Positions 38,341 through 47,336 of a stretch of 64,000 bases of DNA are shown piece by piece. Within the stretch, counting starts at the first letter, position 1, and the number at the start of each line of letters is the position of its first letter. Both the position numbers and the translations under genes were made by a program. The notes beneath the pieces are model-generated. The model ran no database searches and was not told where the DNA came from. It worked only from the letters and a program-made list of their open reading frames with translations. The stretch spans positions 868,001 to 932,000 of the forward strand of contig CP082230.1 of assembly GCA_019856515.1 (NCBI GenBank), written 5' to 3'. This stretch comes from Prolixibacteraceae bacterium. Lineage in GTDB: Bacteria > Bacteroidota > Bacteroidia > Bacteroidales > Prolixibacteraceae.

Positions 38341-38403
38341 GTTACGGGTATTGTGCTACAGCTATTTTTTCGCTTTTAGTAACTGTAGTACAATGTCCAT
38401 AAC
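38341..38403. repeat. Long imperfect hairpin upstream of the cysteine desulfurase gene
   Basis: Two 21-base arms (38341-38361 and 38383-38403) pair with four mismatches or wobbles around a T-rich loop. The sharpest part is ATTGTGCTACAG with CTGTAGTACAAT. Role unknown: leader structure, terminator or small mobile repeat. Confidence 0.45.
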
Positions 38404-38467
38404 AGATGAGCAAACAGAATAATAAAGGAAGACAAGTCGATCTATATCATAAACCAATGGTTTTTTT

Positions 38468-38475
38468 TACATTTG
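38468..38475 (+). promoter_or_regulatory. Probable -7 box of the cysteine desulfurase gene
   Basis: TACATTTG matches TAnnTTTG and lies 35 bases before the chosen ATG. No TTG is found at the right spacing upstream. Its presence inside the longer open frame supports the later start. Confidence 0.45.
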
Positions 38476-38510
38476 TAATTACGTGTAAATTAAAACCAAT
38501 CTTCAGTAAT

Positions 38511-39629
38511 ATGAGCCAATATATCTATCTCGACTATGCTGCTTCAACACCTATTGACCCTAAAATATTAGAGCAATTAAATACATCGATGACAGAGATG
38601 TATGCCAACCCTTCTAATACAGAAAGTCTCAAATCAAATAACCTCGCAGATCAAACATCAGAAGCTGCGACACAAATATTAAAAGCATTCAATACCCCGC
38701 TTAATGATTTAATTTTCACTAGTGGTGCCACCGAATCAATTAACACCATTCTAAAAGGACTATACAACCACCCAAGTAACACCAAATCAAAAATCATCAC
38801 TGCACAGACAGAGCATAGTGCGGTATTCGAAGTGTGTAAAGAGTTAGAGAGCTATGGCCTAGAGATCATCACTCTAAAAAACAACAGACAAGGAGAAGTT
38901 GATCTACAAGAACTAAAAGAGCAGATAGACACAAACACACTTGCTGTAGTACTTATGGGGGTAAACAATGAGACGGGTCTCATTCACCCTCTTGAACAAA
39001 TTGCAGATTTAGCCCATCAAAAAGACGCTCTATTTATTTGTGACACCACACAAACAGTGGGAAAAATAGAGACAAATTACCAACTATTCGATGCCTTTAC
39101 CATTTCTGCGCATAAAATATATGGTCCCAAAGGTATTGGAGCACTAGTATTCAATAAGAAACTAAAAATAGCCCCACTCATTCATGGTGGAGGGCAACAA
39201 AATCATTTAAGAGCTGGCACACTTCCTACTCCATTGATTTTAGCATTAGAACAAGCCATTACCTTAGCTCAAGATCATGTCAAAGAACGAAACCAACATG
39301 TGTCCCATATCCAAATACATTTCGAAACAGAGCTACAAAAAATAGCCGACATACAAGTTATTGCCAATCATGCCAACCGTTCTCCTTACATATCTAATAT
39401 TAGATTTCTACATATTGACTTTGAAGCCCTAAGACTTGCTCTAAGGCCATATGTTGCATTCTCCTCTGGCTCCGCTTGCAAAGCGAAAGTAATAGATACA
39501 TCAAGAGTGATTAAAGCCTTAAATCTTGACAATACCTCTCCAGTACATAACCTACGATTTAGCTTCAGTCATCTCACAACAATAAATGATATTGATAAAG
39601 TAATATCACAAATCAAGGCAATCATTTAA
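38511..39629 (+). CDS. Cysteine desulfurase (NifS/IscS-like, class V aminotransferase)
   Basis: The frame is open from 38406, but the conserved family start Y-L-D-Y-A-A-S-T-P follows the ATG at 38511, and a promoter box lies between the two, so 372 residues are proposed. Features are the PLP-binding Lys202 in S-A-H-K-I-Y-G-P-K-G, the cofactor-contacting N-N-E-T-G and D-T-T-Q, G-G-G-Q-Q-N-H-L-R-A-G-T near the end of the large domain, and the catalytic Cys323 in S-S-G-S-A-C-K. The enzyme takes sulfur from cysteine for Fe-S clusters or thio-modified tRNA. No iscU or tRNA-thiolation gene is adjacent, so the acceptor is unknown. A strong terminator follows. Confidence 0.85.
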   Translation: MSQYIYLDYAASTPIDPKILEQLNTSMTEMYANPSNTESLKSNNLADQTSEAATQILKAFNTPLNDLIFTSGATESINTILKGLYNHPSNTKSKIITAQTEHSAVFEVCKELESYGLEIITLKNNRQGEVDLQELKEQIDTNTLAVVLMGVNNETGLIHPLEQIADLAHQKDALFICDTTQTVGKIETNYQLFDAFTISAHKIYGPKGIGALVFNKKLKIAPLIHGGGQQNHLRAGTLPTPLILALEQAITLAQDHVKERNQHVSHIQIHFETELQKIADIQVIANHANRSPYISNIRFLHIDFEALRLALRPYVAFSSGSACKAKVIDTSRVIKALNLDNTSPVHNLRFSFSHLTTINDIDKVISQIKAII

Positions 39630-39668
39630 CGAACCATACCACCACAAAAGACAACTACATTAAAATAG

Positions 39669-39701
39669 AAACGGGAATCGGTTATAAACCGATTCCCGTT
39701 T
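39669..39701. terminator. Strong bidirectional terminator
   Basis: A perfect 15-bp stem (39669-39683 with 39687-39701) has a 3-nt loop and A/T runs on both sides. It separates the convergent cysteine desulfurase and leucine-rich-repeat genes. Confidence 0.85.
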
Positions 39702-39743
39702 TCATCTTAGAACGATAAATATTTAGTATCGCCCTCAAAGAAA

Positions 39744-41648
39744 TCAATAGACTAATTTTAATAAAGCAATCTCTTTACGCTTCGAATAGAGACGAACCAA
39801 ATAGATCCCAGTTTTTTGAGATGGTAGAGTAACTACTGTCGTCTTTATACTCTGAGAATAAACCTTTATCCCTGAAATATTAAAACACTCTAAACTTGCC
39901 CATTTCATTTCAGTGTTATCAATCACATAAGTACCATTTATCGAACGAACTGAAGCTGTCACATCACGATCTGAAACTGCCGTTGAAATAACAACCTTCT
40001 CAATATTTTGAAACTGTCCCCAATAAACATCCGAAACATAAGCATCATAACTATCTGCAGGAACATGCAGTGTTGCATGCTGAAAAGCTTCTTCATCAAA
40101 TACAATAATCTTACGATTTTTAGGCTTAGACCACTTTGAATCTGCCATACGCAAGACACGAGGTGGGACTTCACTTTTAACATATAACTCACTCAAATTA
40201 GAACTCACGCCATTAAAAGCATCTTCTCCTACTTCCTCAAGAGTTGAAGGAAGATAAACTTTATTCAACATTCGTCTCTCATCAACATCAATATTATCCC
40301 CCCAAGAAAAAGCATCAAAAGCAATCGTTGTCACCCCTTCAGGTAGTGTCATTTTTTTCTTATGAACTCGACTACCACTAAAAGCAGCCATTCCAATGTT
40401 AATTAAGGAAGAAGGTAAGTCCACTCCTTTAACGATCTTTTTACAATCACTAAAAGCATAATCTCCAACCGATTCAAGGGATGATCCTTTAATCTCAACT
40501 GAAAGAAGTCCACTACAACGATAAAAACCTGAGTTACCAATTATTTTCACAGTGGATGGGATAGTTAAAGTACCATCAAAGCCACTACATGAATTAAATG
40601 CACCAAACTTAATTTCATCAACACCTTCAGGTATCGACAAATCTCCCTTAAATCCCAAACACCCGAAGAAACTATTTCCCTCAATTTTCTTCAAGCTAGC
40701 AGACAATTGCAATTTTGGACCTAAACTTCGACAACCTTTGAACGCCTTATAACCAACAGATAAAACCTCATCCTTCAGTATTAAATCTCCTGTAAGGAGA
40801 CTACAATTTAAAAAAGTTCTTTCCCCTATCGTTGTAATATTCAATGGCAACTGTAACTGACCATTCAAACTTTCACACATCGAAAATGCACCACCACCTA
40901 AATCGGTAACATGACGCAAATCTAATCCTCCAGTTATCTTCGAACAATTCGAAAAGGCATAATCACCAATAGTTTTACAACTTAATGGAATCGATAGAAC
41001 ACCTATTAGTTTGGAACAATTTGAAAAGGCACTCTGCCCAATAGCCTCTATTCGAGAATGAATAATCCATTCAATACGTGCATTAAATCTAGAACAACCA
41101 CTAAAACAACAAAATGGAATTACAGTCACTTCCTCAGGTAAATCACTCTCTAGATACTCTAACTTATCACATGATTCAAAGCACATATCCCCCAGTTTTT
41201 TCAAACTACTTGGAAAGTCTATTTCACTAATAGAACTACCTGAAAAAGCTTTTTTACCAAAATATTCAATCTTATCATTCATATATACTTCAAATCGAGC
41301 ATGCTTGCAGAATTGAAACGCACTGGGTCCAATCTCTTTCAAATAAGGCGCATTCAAAGTAGAGACCTTTTCAATATTATTATTTACACTTTTGTAGTTT
41401 TGATCAAATAATCCAGCCAAGACATTTCCATCATGACACAATGATATCACATGATGTCCATCGATATCTTCCGGGATCTCAAGTTCAACATCCGTACCTT
41501 TATAGAGGTCTAGACTAGCACCTTCAACGCCATCAATTTCCACCAAATGATACTCCCACTCACCTGATGTTACTCGTACGATCTTATTCGCTGACCACCC
41601 AATCCACGAACAAAACATCATAATCACTAATAATACTTCTCTTTTCAT
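39744..41648 (-). CDS. BspA-like leucine-rich-repeat surface protein with T9SS-type tail
   Basis: The frame opens at TTG 41654; ATG 41648 is preferred (M-K-R-E-V-L-L-V-I-M-M-F-C-S, cleavage near G-W-S-A). The body (about 60-520) is a run of LRR_5 repeats of about 23 residues with the pattern I-G-x-x-A-F-x-x-C-S-x-L-x-G-x-L-x-L-P. The last 80 residues (from about V-S-D-R-D-V-T-A to A-L-L-K-L-V-Y) form a T9SS type A-like sorting domain with G-I-Y-L-V-R-L-Y. It is a secreted or surface-bound protein, probably for adhesion or binding to other cells or surfaces. It shows no catalytic motif. Monocistronic. Confidence 0.8.
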   Translation of the reverse strand: MKREVLLVIMMFCSWIGWSANKIVRVTSGEWEYHLVEIDGVEGASLDLYKGTDVELEIPEDIDGHHVISLCHDGNVLAGLFDQNYKSVNNNIEKVSTLNAPYLKEIGPSAFQFCKHARFEVYMNDKIEYFGKKAFSGSSISEIDFPSSLKKLGDMCFESCDKLEYLESDLPEEVTVIPFCCFSGCSRFNARIEWIIHSRIEAIGQSAFSNCSKLIGVLSIPLSCKTIGDYAFSNCSKITGGLDLRHVTDLGGGAFSMCESLNGQLQLPLNITTIGERTFLNCSLLTGDLILKDEVLSVGYKAFKGCRSLGPKLQLSASLKKIEGNSFFGCLGFKGDLSIPEGVDEIKFGAFNSCSGFDGTLTIPSTVKIIGNSGFYRCSGLLSVEIKGSSLESVGDYAFSDCKKIVKGVDLPSSLINIGMAAFSGSRVHKKKMTLPEGVTTIAFDAFSWGDNIDVDERRMLNKVYLPSTLEEVGEDAFNGVSSNLSELYVKSEVPPRVLRMADSKWSKPKNRKIIVFDEEAFQHATLHVPADSYDAYVSDVYWGQFQNIEKVVISTAVSDRDVTASVRSINGTYVIDNTEMKWASLECFNISGIKVYSQSIKTTVVTLPSQKTGIYLVRLYSKRKEIALLKLVY

Positions 41649-42033
41649 AAACAATTTTTCTTTCTTAACTTAAACGCAATAGACCTATCGCAGTACAATA
41701 CATTAGTAGTTCTATTTTAATGTTTATTACACTCCTTACAATCTTTCAACAAAGAAAACTATTCATAAACATCATGCTACAAAAATTCACTTTATAGACG
41801 ATGATACAGCAAAAGCAACACCTCCATATTTACACCTTACAATCAACACCTTAACCACAACATCAACTCATTATATTTCAACAACAGTAAAAAAGAAATA
41901 TCCTTCCAAACAATACCACTTATATATAAAAGGTAGCATACTCACCAACGAGTAAGTTAAACAGAAGTATCTGAACATACTAATATCAACAAAAAACATA
42001 GCTCCATAAAAACATGAGAACGCTGATCACCTA
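41649..42033. other. Intergenic region
   Basis: About 385 bases, A/T-rich, upstream of the leucine-rich-repeat gene. No gene or clear promoter seen. Confidence 0.5.
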
Positions 42034-42122
42034 CTCAGCATCAAGAAGCACTATAGTTAAGATTTGTGACTATATCTCCCTTACACCCAACTCTTCGTAT
42101 CTTTGCGTCTTTGTGGTGCATT
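42034..42122. repeat. Direct repeat, left copy, flanking the PixA-like gene
   Basis: This 89-base stretch is repeated almost exactly 951 bases downstream (42985-43073). Its right end contains the CTTCGTATCTTTGCGTC module that recurs in the repeat cluster further on. Confidence 0.85.
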
Positions 42123-42377
42123 CCTTTTGTCCTTCAATCTCTAACCCGTTCAATCCATGACCTATTTGTTGTCTATTTTTCACAACACTAACAAACGTCA
42201 ACAATACTTAAACACAACACTATATAACACAAATAAATAGGATTAACGTCTTTATTTTTATAATTTGACAAAAGTGAACCATAAGACAATCCGCTTTTTA
42301 TGAACAAAACACTTTGGGATATATAACGCGGAATCCGAAAAGCGATACGAGTAGGAATAATATAAATATTTCTCAAA

Positions 42378-42770
42378 ATGAAAACTGTTGAAGTACTTAT
42401 TGTAGTGGATGTTGTTGGAGCAACTTCAAGTGGAAACTTGTCAGACAACCTATACATGATCGATACAAACAAGTATCTAGGATCGTATGGAGAAGGAACA
42501 CATGAATTGAGCACAAAATGTCATGATGACCAAAAGATCATTTGGAGAGTAGCCTCAATTAGTCCAGACAATGATGTCAACATTACTGAATTCACAGGAC
42601 AAATCATTACAGAAAGAATCTGTGTCCCTAAAAAGAATGATCTCGGAGATGAAGAATATTGGGAAGGAATTGTTGAAACTCGTGGAGACAAAGGAAATTA
42701 CCAATACGCTTGTACTTTAAGAATTGATGGAAAACTTATGTCATTCGACCCGTTCCTTGATGTCATCTAA
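42378..42770 (+). CDS. PixA/AidA-family small protein (inclusion-body type)
   Basis: 130 residues, no signal peptide. The pattern fits the PixA/AidA family: an N-terminal strand V-E-V-L-I-V-V-D-V-V-G-A, S-G-N-L-S-D-N-L-Y-M-I-D-T, the H-E-L-S-T-K-C region, I-I-W-R-V-A-S-I-S-P, and the C-terminal Y-W-E-G-I-V-E, Y-Q-Y-A-C-T-L and F-D-P-F-L-D-V-I. Founding members are crystalline inclusion proteins of Xenorhabdus and regulators or companions of toxin genes; the biochemical role is unsettled. It stands alone, between near-identical 89-base direct repeats, which suggests that it moved as a cassette or that the flanks duplicated. Identification is from memory of the family pattern. Confidence 0.6.
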   Translation: MKTVEVLIVVDVVGATSSGNLSDNLYMIDTNKYLGSYGEGTHELSTKCHDDQKIIWRVASISPDNDVNITEFTGQIITERICVPKKNDLGDEEYWEGIVETRGDKGNYQYACTLRIDGKLMSFDPFLDVI

Positions 42771-42984
42771 TCTACATCTGTTTTACGACTATCTGATGCC
42801 ATAATAGGCAGATTGATATTCTTTACTTCAAAGAACTCATTTATTCTCTTACGACCTTAAATGAGTTCTCAGAATGGACTCATTTTGTTAACTCAAAACA
42901 CGAAGCTTTTCGTATTAGCCGTCCATCCGCCTTACACTTCAACACAAATAAAATTGATATTCATTTGGGAATACTGAGCACCTG

Positions 42985-43073
42985 CTCAGCATCAAGAAGC
43001 ACTATAGTTAAGATTTGTGACTATATCTCCCTTACACCCATCCCTTCGTATCTTTGCGTCTTTGTGGTGCATT
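42985..43073. repeat. Direct repeat, right copy, flanking the PixA-like gene
   Basis: Matches 42034-42122 with very few differences. Just before it lies the small dyad CTGAGCA-CC-TGCTCAG (42974-42989), whose counterpart at the left copy is degenerate. Confidence 0.85.
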
Positions 43074-43440
43074 TCCCTTACACTTCATTTCAATCCGTGG
43101 AAATCCGTCTAATCCGTGGCTATATTATTTCCTTTGCCTCTTTGCCTCTTAGCGGTTCCATTCCTTTTACCCGTTAACGCAATCCGTTCAATCCATGGCT
43201 ATACTGTTAAATTAGACGCGAACATCGCGCCTCTACGTAGTTCATAAACATAAAAGATCTGTTTCATCTGTGTGCCATCCCGTGCGTTTCAACTCTTCGT
43301 CCCTCTACGTCGTTCATAACCATAAAAAGATCCGTGGCAATCCGTCAAATCCGTCTAATCCGTGGCTATATTTCCCTACTCCACATCCCTTCGTGCCTTC
43401 GCGGTTCTATTCCTCTTGTACATTCAACCATTTCAACCAA

Positions 43441-43838
43441 GCCCCGAATGGGGTGACCGAACCTAGCCCAACGGTGAAATGAGTATGTTGCGCAGTAGCG
43501 CTGCATAGCAATGAGCCTTGGGTACACTGCCCATACAAAAACAAGGGCTGAAAGCCTGGCCCATCTTATCCATTCCACATCCAATACGACGTCGTTATAA
43601 TAAAAAAATCTGTGTTCATCTGTATCATCCGTTTCATCTGTGTTCCATCTCTTGCGTATCACCCCTTTGTACCTTCGTCTCTTTGGGCTTCATTTATATC
43701 CGCTGCTATTTTTTCGGACAGGCCTTCAGCCCTTGGTTGTGGGGGTACTTTTTACCCAAGGCTCCAACCGACACCTTGACCTTACGGTCAAGGTACGGTT
43801 TCCACCATTGGGCTAGATTCGGTCACCCCATTCGGGGC
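43441..43838. repeat. REP-like inverted pair inside the cluster
   Basis: A unit beginning GCCCCGAATGGGGTGACCGA (43441 on) and ending with AAGGGCTGAAAGCC (about 43543-43556) is followed by an opposed copy ending at 43838. Each unit contains self-complementary blocks, as in elements mobilised by Y1 (REP-associated) transposases. No such transposase is in the window. Confidence 0.65.
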
Positions 43839-43882
43839 TGTTGAAGTATTGAATAGGTTGTTACATCATAAAAAGATCCGTG
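43689..43882. repeat. Left arm of a 17-kb-spaced inverted repeat
   Basis: Its reverse complement matches 60636-60829 over 194 bases with roughly a dozen differences. The two arms enclose the whole defence island. Confidence 0.85.
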
Positions 43883-44801
43883 AAAATCAGTCTATTCCGT
43901 TGAATCCGTGGCTATAATTCCCGTGCACCCCATCCCTTCGTGTCTTTGCGTCTTCGTGGTGCTCTCCACCTTACGCTTCAACCACAAAAAAAAAAATCCG
44001 TCTCATCGGTGTGCCATCTCTTGCGCCTCAACCCTTCGTGTCTTTGCGTCTTCGTGGTGCTCTTCATCTTACGCTTCAACCACAATATAATCTGTGGCAA
44101 TCCGTCAAATCCGTCTAATCCATGGCTATAATTCCCGTGCACCCCAACCCTTCGTGTCTTTGCGTCTTCGCGGTACTCTTCATCTTACGCTTCATCCCTT
44201 CGTGTCTTTGCGTCTTCGTGGTGCGCTTCACCTGCCGTTTCAACCACAAAAAGATCTGTTTCATCGGTCTAACCTGTTTCATCTGTGTGCCATCCCGTTT
44301 GCTTCATCCCTTCGTGTCTTTGCGTCTTCGCGGTGCTCTTCATCTTACGCTTCAACCCTTCGTGTCTTTGCGTCTTCGTGGTGCTCTCCACCTTCCGCTT
44401 CAACCACAAATAAAATCAGTCTAATCCGTCTAATCCGTGGCTATAATTCCCGTGCACCCCAACCCTTCGTGTCTTTGTGTCTTCGTGGTGCTCTTCATCT
44501 TACGCTTCAACCACAAAAAAATCCGTCTCATCGGTGTGCCATCTCTTGCGCCTCAACCCTTCGTGTCTTTGCGTCTTCGTGGTGCTCTCCACCTTACGCT
44601 TCAACCACAATATAATCTGTGGCAATCCGTCAAATCCGTCTAATCCGTGGCTATAATTCCCGTGCACCCCAACCCTTCGTGTCTTTGCGTCTTCGCGGTA
44701 CTCTTCATCTTACGCTTCAACCACAAAAAAATCCGTCTCATCGGTGTGCCATCTCTTGCGCCTCAACCCTTCGTGTCTTTGGGCTTCATTTCACTTGCGC
44801 A

Positions 44802-44948
44802 TTACCACTCATGCCCACAATCTGGACACACATATCCCATGCCATCATGATAAGCATTCTCTCCTTGACACTTTGGACAATCTGTATTAAAAAATCCCAC
44901 GACCACCATACTACTATAATTCACAACACTATTTCTCTTTATCTTCAT
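44802..44948 (-). CDS. Short zinc-ribbon protein, fragment of a YjdM/PhnA-like gene
   Basis: A 48-residue frame: ATG 44948-44946, TAA 44804-44802. It contains a treble-clef zinc ribbon, D-C-P-K-C-Q-G-E-N and Y-V-C-P-D-C-G-H-E-W, the hallmark of the N-terminal ribbon of YjdM (formerly PhnA). Full YjdM proteins continue for another 40-70 residues after H-E-W. Here a stop comes at once and the repeat cluster begins two bases later, so the C-terminal domain was probably lost when the repeat formed. ATG at 44909 is an alternative start. It could be a functional mini-ribbon or a relic. Confidence 0.5.
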   Translation of the reverse strand: MKIKRNSVVNYSSMVVVGFFNTDCPKCQGENAYHDGMGYVCPDCGHEW

Positions 44949-45040
44949 CACGCTTGACTTTTATTAGAGGCTTATCTCCGCCTCTGATTAAACAATAGTA
45001 CAAACATAACTGAGACCTATGCCATAAAATGTCGTAACAT

Positions 45041-45082
45041 AAAAAAAACATCTATTGATCTTCTCATATCCAATAGATGTTT
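45041..45082 (-). terminator. Intrinsic terminator of the DUF2357 gene
   Basis: A 12-bp stem (45046-45057 with 45071-45082). Read on the minus strand it is followed by eight T residues. Confidence 0.8.
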
Positions 45083-45108
45083 CCCTGTAATATTAACTCA
45101 ATCTATAC

Positions 45109-47325
45109 TTACACTTTCACCTTCATCAACTCTGCCATAGAGACTGCAAAAGGCAATGCTGAACCTCTTCCCTTCTCATAACCATTAAGCGCTCGTATAT
45201 CCCACTGAAAGGTATTCACATGATCCTCTAAAGGCTTTAGCTTATATACCAAGTAATAATCATGATTAGGCTTACTATATCCATTTGCTATCATCGTAGC
45301 CTTAGAGAACACCCTCGGCCCTGTTTCTACAATATGATAAAGGCGATGCGCAAGTGTTTCTCCTTCCGAATGTAACAGTAAGTATTTAGCTCCTGCCACT
45401 TTGGGATCAATCTTCAAAGCCCCCCGCTGAGTTCCAGTTCTCGCATTATACAATAACCTATTTTCAATCCAATCCAATTGACCTTTCCTACAATAACCGA
45501 CCAACACATGAGTGTTATTAGGAAGATGGTCTCTATAGCTATCCGTGGTCTCCACCAAAGCCTCTTCCACTCGATCCTCACCATTAGGCTTTTGACGATA
45601 TACATCATAGGAGTGATAAGCCATCCTTTCTCTCTGAGAAGCACGATCCAAAAAATGATTTATAACTTCATCAATAAACTCTCTCAAGTCTTTGGTCCCA
45701 TCACTCCCTTTCGAAGGACATAAAGGGAATGCCCCTAACCCAGGTAGCACTTCATGAAAACCAGTTAAATGAGTAGACACATCACCAGGATAAAGTACAT
45801 AAGCCCCACCAGTACGACGAATTGCATCCTTATAAGCATGCATCTTAAGAATATCTTCCTTCTTATGGGAACGTTTTACCTCACCATCATCACTGTCCTC
45901 CAATAAAGCCCGAAAGTTGGCAAGCTTATATTTGGCATCAAAATGAATATGAACAATCAACTCCTCTTTTTCTGCCTCAGATTCATTCACTCCATATGGC
46001 CATAATGAGAGCGTATAATCAGGACGTAAACCACGACTCCAACTACCTGCCTCATGATAGTTGTTATTCTTACCAAAAGAACGATTATAGTTAAAACGAA
46101 CCAGTAGTTGTCGACTTCCCGAATCATACACACCACTTAATGCAGTGTGCTTTCCTTGCTTGAGCTGCAAACTTAAATCATCCGAAGAAGAGACTATTAA
46201 ACTATCCAGATCATCGTGGTCGATATCAAAAAAGTCACCAAACAGCTCCAATAACTTAAAGAAAACCCAATATTCATACAAAGTGGCAACATCACGTTTC
46301 CCTGCGGAATATACATCATCTCCACCTTTCCATACTAATTTCGAAGCCAAATCGAACATCAACCATGCTCGTAGTATCTCTCGATACCCCTCCTTTCGCT
46401 GTAATACAGGGCTATTGAGTTTCAATGTCTGAGGATTCGACACCTCTTTAAATAACCCATATTGCAAATAGCCATTCAACTTCTCCTCTAATGCTTTCGC
46501 CTCTTTCTCTAACGTCTTATGATTCTTTGCGGCTCTCTGTATCTCCATCATAAAGAATTGAAAAGAGCACAATGCATGCTTAACAAAACGATTCTCAGGC
46601 GTATCTACACTATCCTCCTTACGAGACGAAGAAACCTCTCTAGCCACACTCTCCACCCCATAACTTCGTAAAGGGTGATTTAAAGGAAGGTTCTCTCTAC
46701 AATTTGCAGAGACCATCTGTTTTACATTATGACTACGAAATCGACGAATCTTTCTTATATCCTTCTTTTCCTCTCTCTCTTTCCATTGTGTAACAGGTGC
46801 TGTTAATATACGTTGTATCGACTCTTCAAACTCAGAAGAACCTACCACTGAACGCACAAAACAGAATCTCTGATAAAGCGTTTCACTATCTTTATCAAAA
46901 TCGACATCAAAGAGTTGTGACACAGGAGAATCTGCCTGTAAAACCAAATCAACACATCGATCCGTAATATACTCCAACATATGACGATAATCTTCACGAT
47001 AGCTTGACTTAATCGAACGAACCTCCAGTTGAATTGTGCCCAAACACTCTGACTCTCGACACACCTTTAATGTCAATGTTCCAACATATATATTTGGCTC
47101 AATAGACCCTTCATTTTTCTTACGCTTATGAGGAACTACCACCTCACCAACCAAACTTAAGCTACTATCAGACAATTCATAATCATAACGACAGCCCTCA
47201 ACCATCTGATAACGAGCCTCACCAAACTGCTGAGCATCCTCACAATCAAATAGCGTATTATCGCTTCTCTCGTCCAAAAAGAGCTCTAACCCTTCCTGGA
47301 TATCATCTAACTTAATTGGCTTCAT
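45109..47325 (-). CDS. DUF2357 / PD-(D/E)XK nuclease subunit (McrC-like partner)
   Basis: 738 residues. The middle holds a DUF2357 region (T-P-E-N-R-F-V-K-H-A-L, and later L-Y-E-Y-W-V-F-F-K-L) and then a nuclease core: R-P-D-Y-T-L-S-L, then V-H-I-H-F-D-A-K-Y-K with Asp463 and Lys465, then D-I-L-K-M-H-A-Y-K-D-A-I. This gives the D...D-x-K triad with a following helix, as in DUF524-type PD-(D/E)XK enzymes. Such proteins pair with a McrB-like AAA motor and cut modified or foreign DNA. Its partner immediately upstream (11 bases) is only a C-terminal fragment, so the system is probably not working as a motor-driven restriction enzyme. The nuclease itself looks complete. Confidence 0.75.
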   Translation of the reverse strand: MKPIKLDDIQEGLELFLDERSDNTLFDCEDAQQFGEARYQMVEGCRYDYELSDSSLSLVGEVVVPHKRKKNEGSIEPNIYVGTLTLKVCRESECLGTIQLEVRSIKSSYREDYRHMLEYITDRCVDLVLQADSPVSQLFDVDFDKDSETLYQRFCFVRSVVGSSEFEESIQRILTAPVTQWKEREEKKDIRKIRRFRSHNVKQMVSANCRENLPLNHPLRSYGVESVAREVSSSRKEDSVDTPENRFVKHALCSFQFFMMEIQRAAKNHKTLEKEAKALEEKLNGYLQYGLFKEVSNPQTLKLNSPVLQRKEGYREILRAWLMFDLASKLVWKGGDDVYSAGKRDVATLYEYWVFFKLLELFGDFFDIDHDDLDSLIVSSSDDLSLQLKQGKHTALSGVYDSGSRQLLVRFNYNRSFGKNNNYHEAGSWSRGLRPDYTLSLWPYGVNESEAEKEELIVHIHFDAKYKLANFRALLEDSDDGEVKRSHKKEDILKMHAYKDAIRRTGGAYVLYPGDVSTHLTGFHEVLPGLGAFPLCPSKGSDGTKDLREFIDEVINHFLDRASQRERMAYHSYDVYRQKPNGEDRVEEALVETTDSYRDHLPNNTHVLVGYCRKGQLDWIENRLLYNARTGTQRGALKIDPKVAGAKYLLLHSEGETLAHRLYHIVETGPRVFSKATMIANGYSKPNHDYYLVYKLKPLEDHVNTFQWDIRALNGYEKGRGSALPFAVSMAELMKVKV

Positions 47326-47336
47326 AAATACACTCT

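Larger units (their letters stand above)
43074..44800. repeat. Mosaic short-repeat cluster
   Basis: About 1.7 kb of GC-richer sequence built from recurring modules. Module A is CTTCGTGTCTTTGCGTCTTC: nine near-exact copies begin at 43936, 44034, 44150, 44198, 44310, 44358, 44465, 44559 and 44675, with a partial copy at 44769. Module B is AATCCGTCTAATCCGTGGCT and variants. Module C is TCATCTGTGTGCCATC. A REP-like module with CCCCGAATGGGGTGACCGAA also occurs. Longer blocks recur too: 44091-44195 is almost identical to 44612-44716. Open frames across it (for example 44094-44615) only reflect the repeats and are not genes. Confidence 0.9.

Noticed and set aside
42188..42514. 108-residue minus-strand frame over the PixA-like gene
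   Set aside because: It is a shadow of the plus-strand gene at 42378-42770, which shows a family pattern.
44094..44615. 173-residue plus-strand frame, and other frames in 43.9-44.95 kb
   Set aside because: They are translations of the repeat modules (the same peptide words recur in all frames), with no start signal or domain.
43936..44790. CRISPR-like regular array
   Set aside because: Repeat spacing is irregular (about 48 to 116 bases), the sequences between are themselves repeats, and there are no cas genes.
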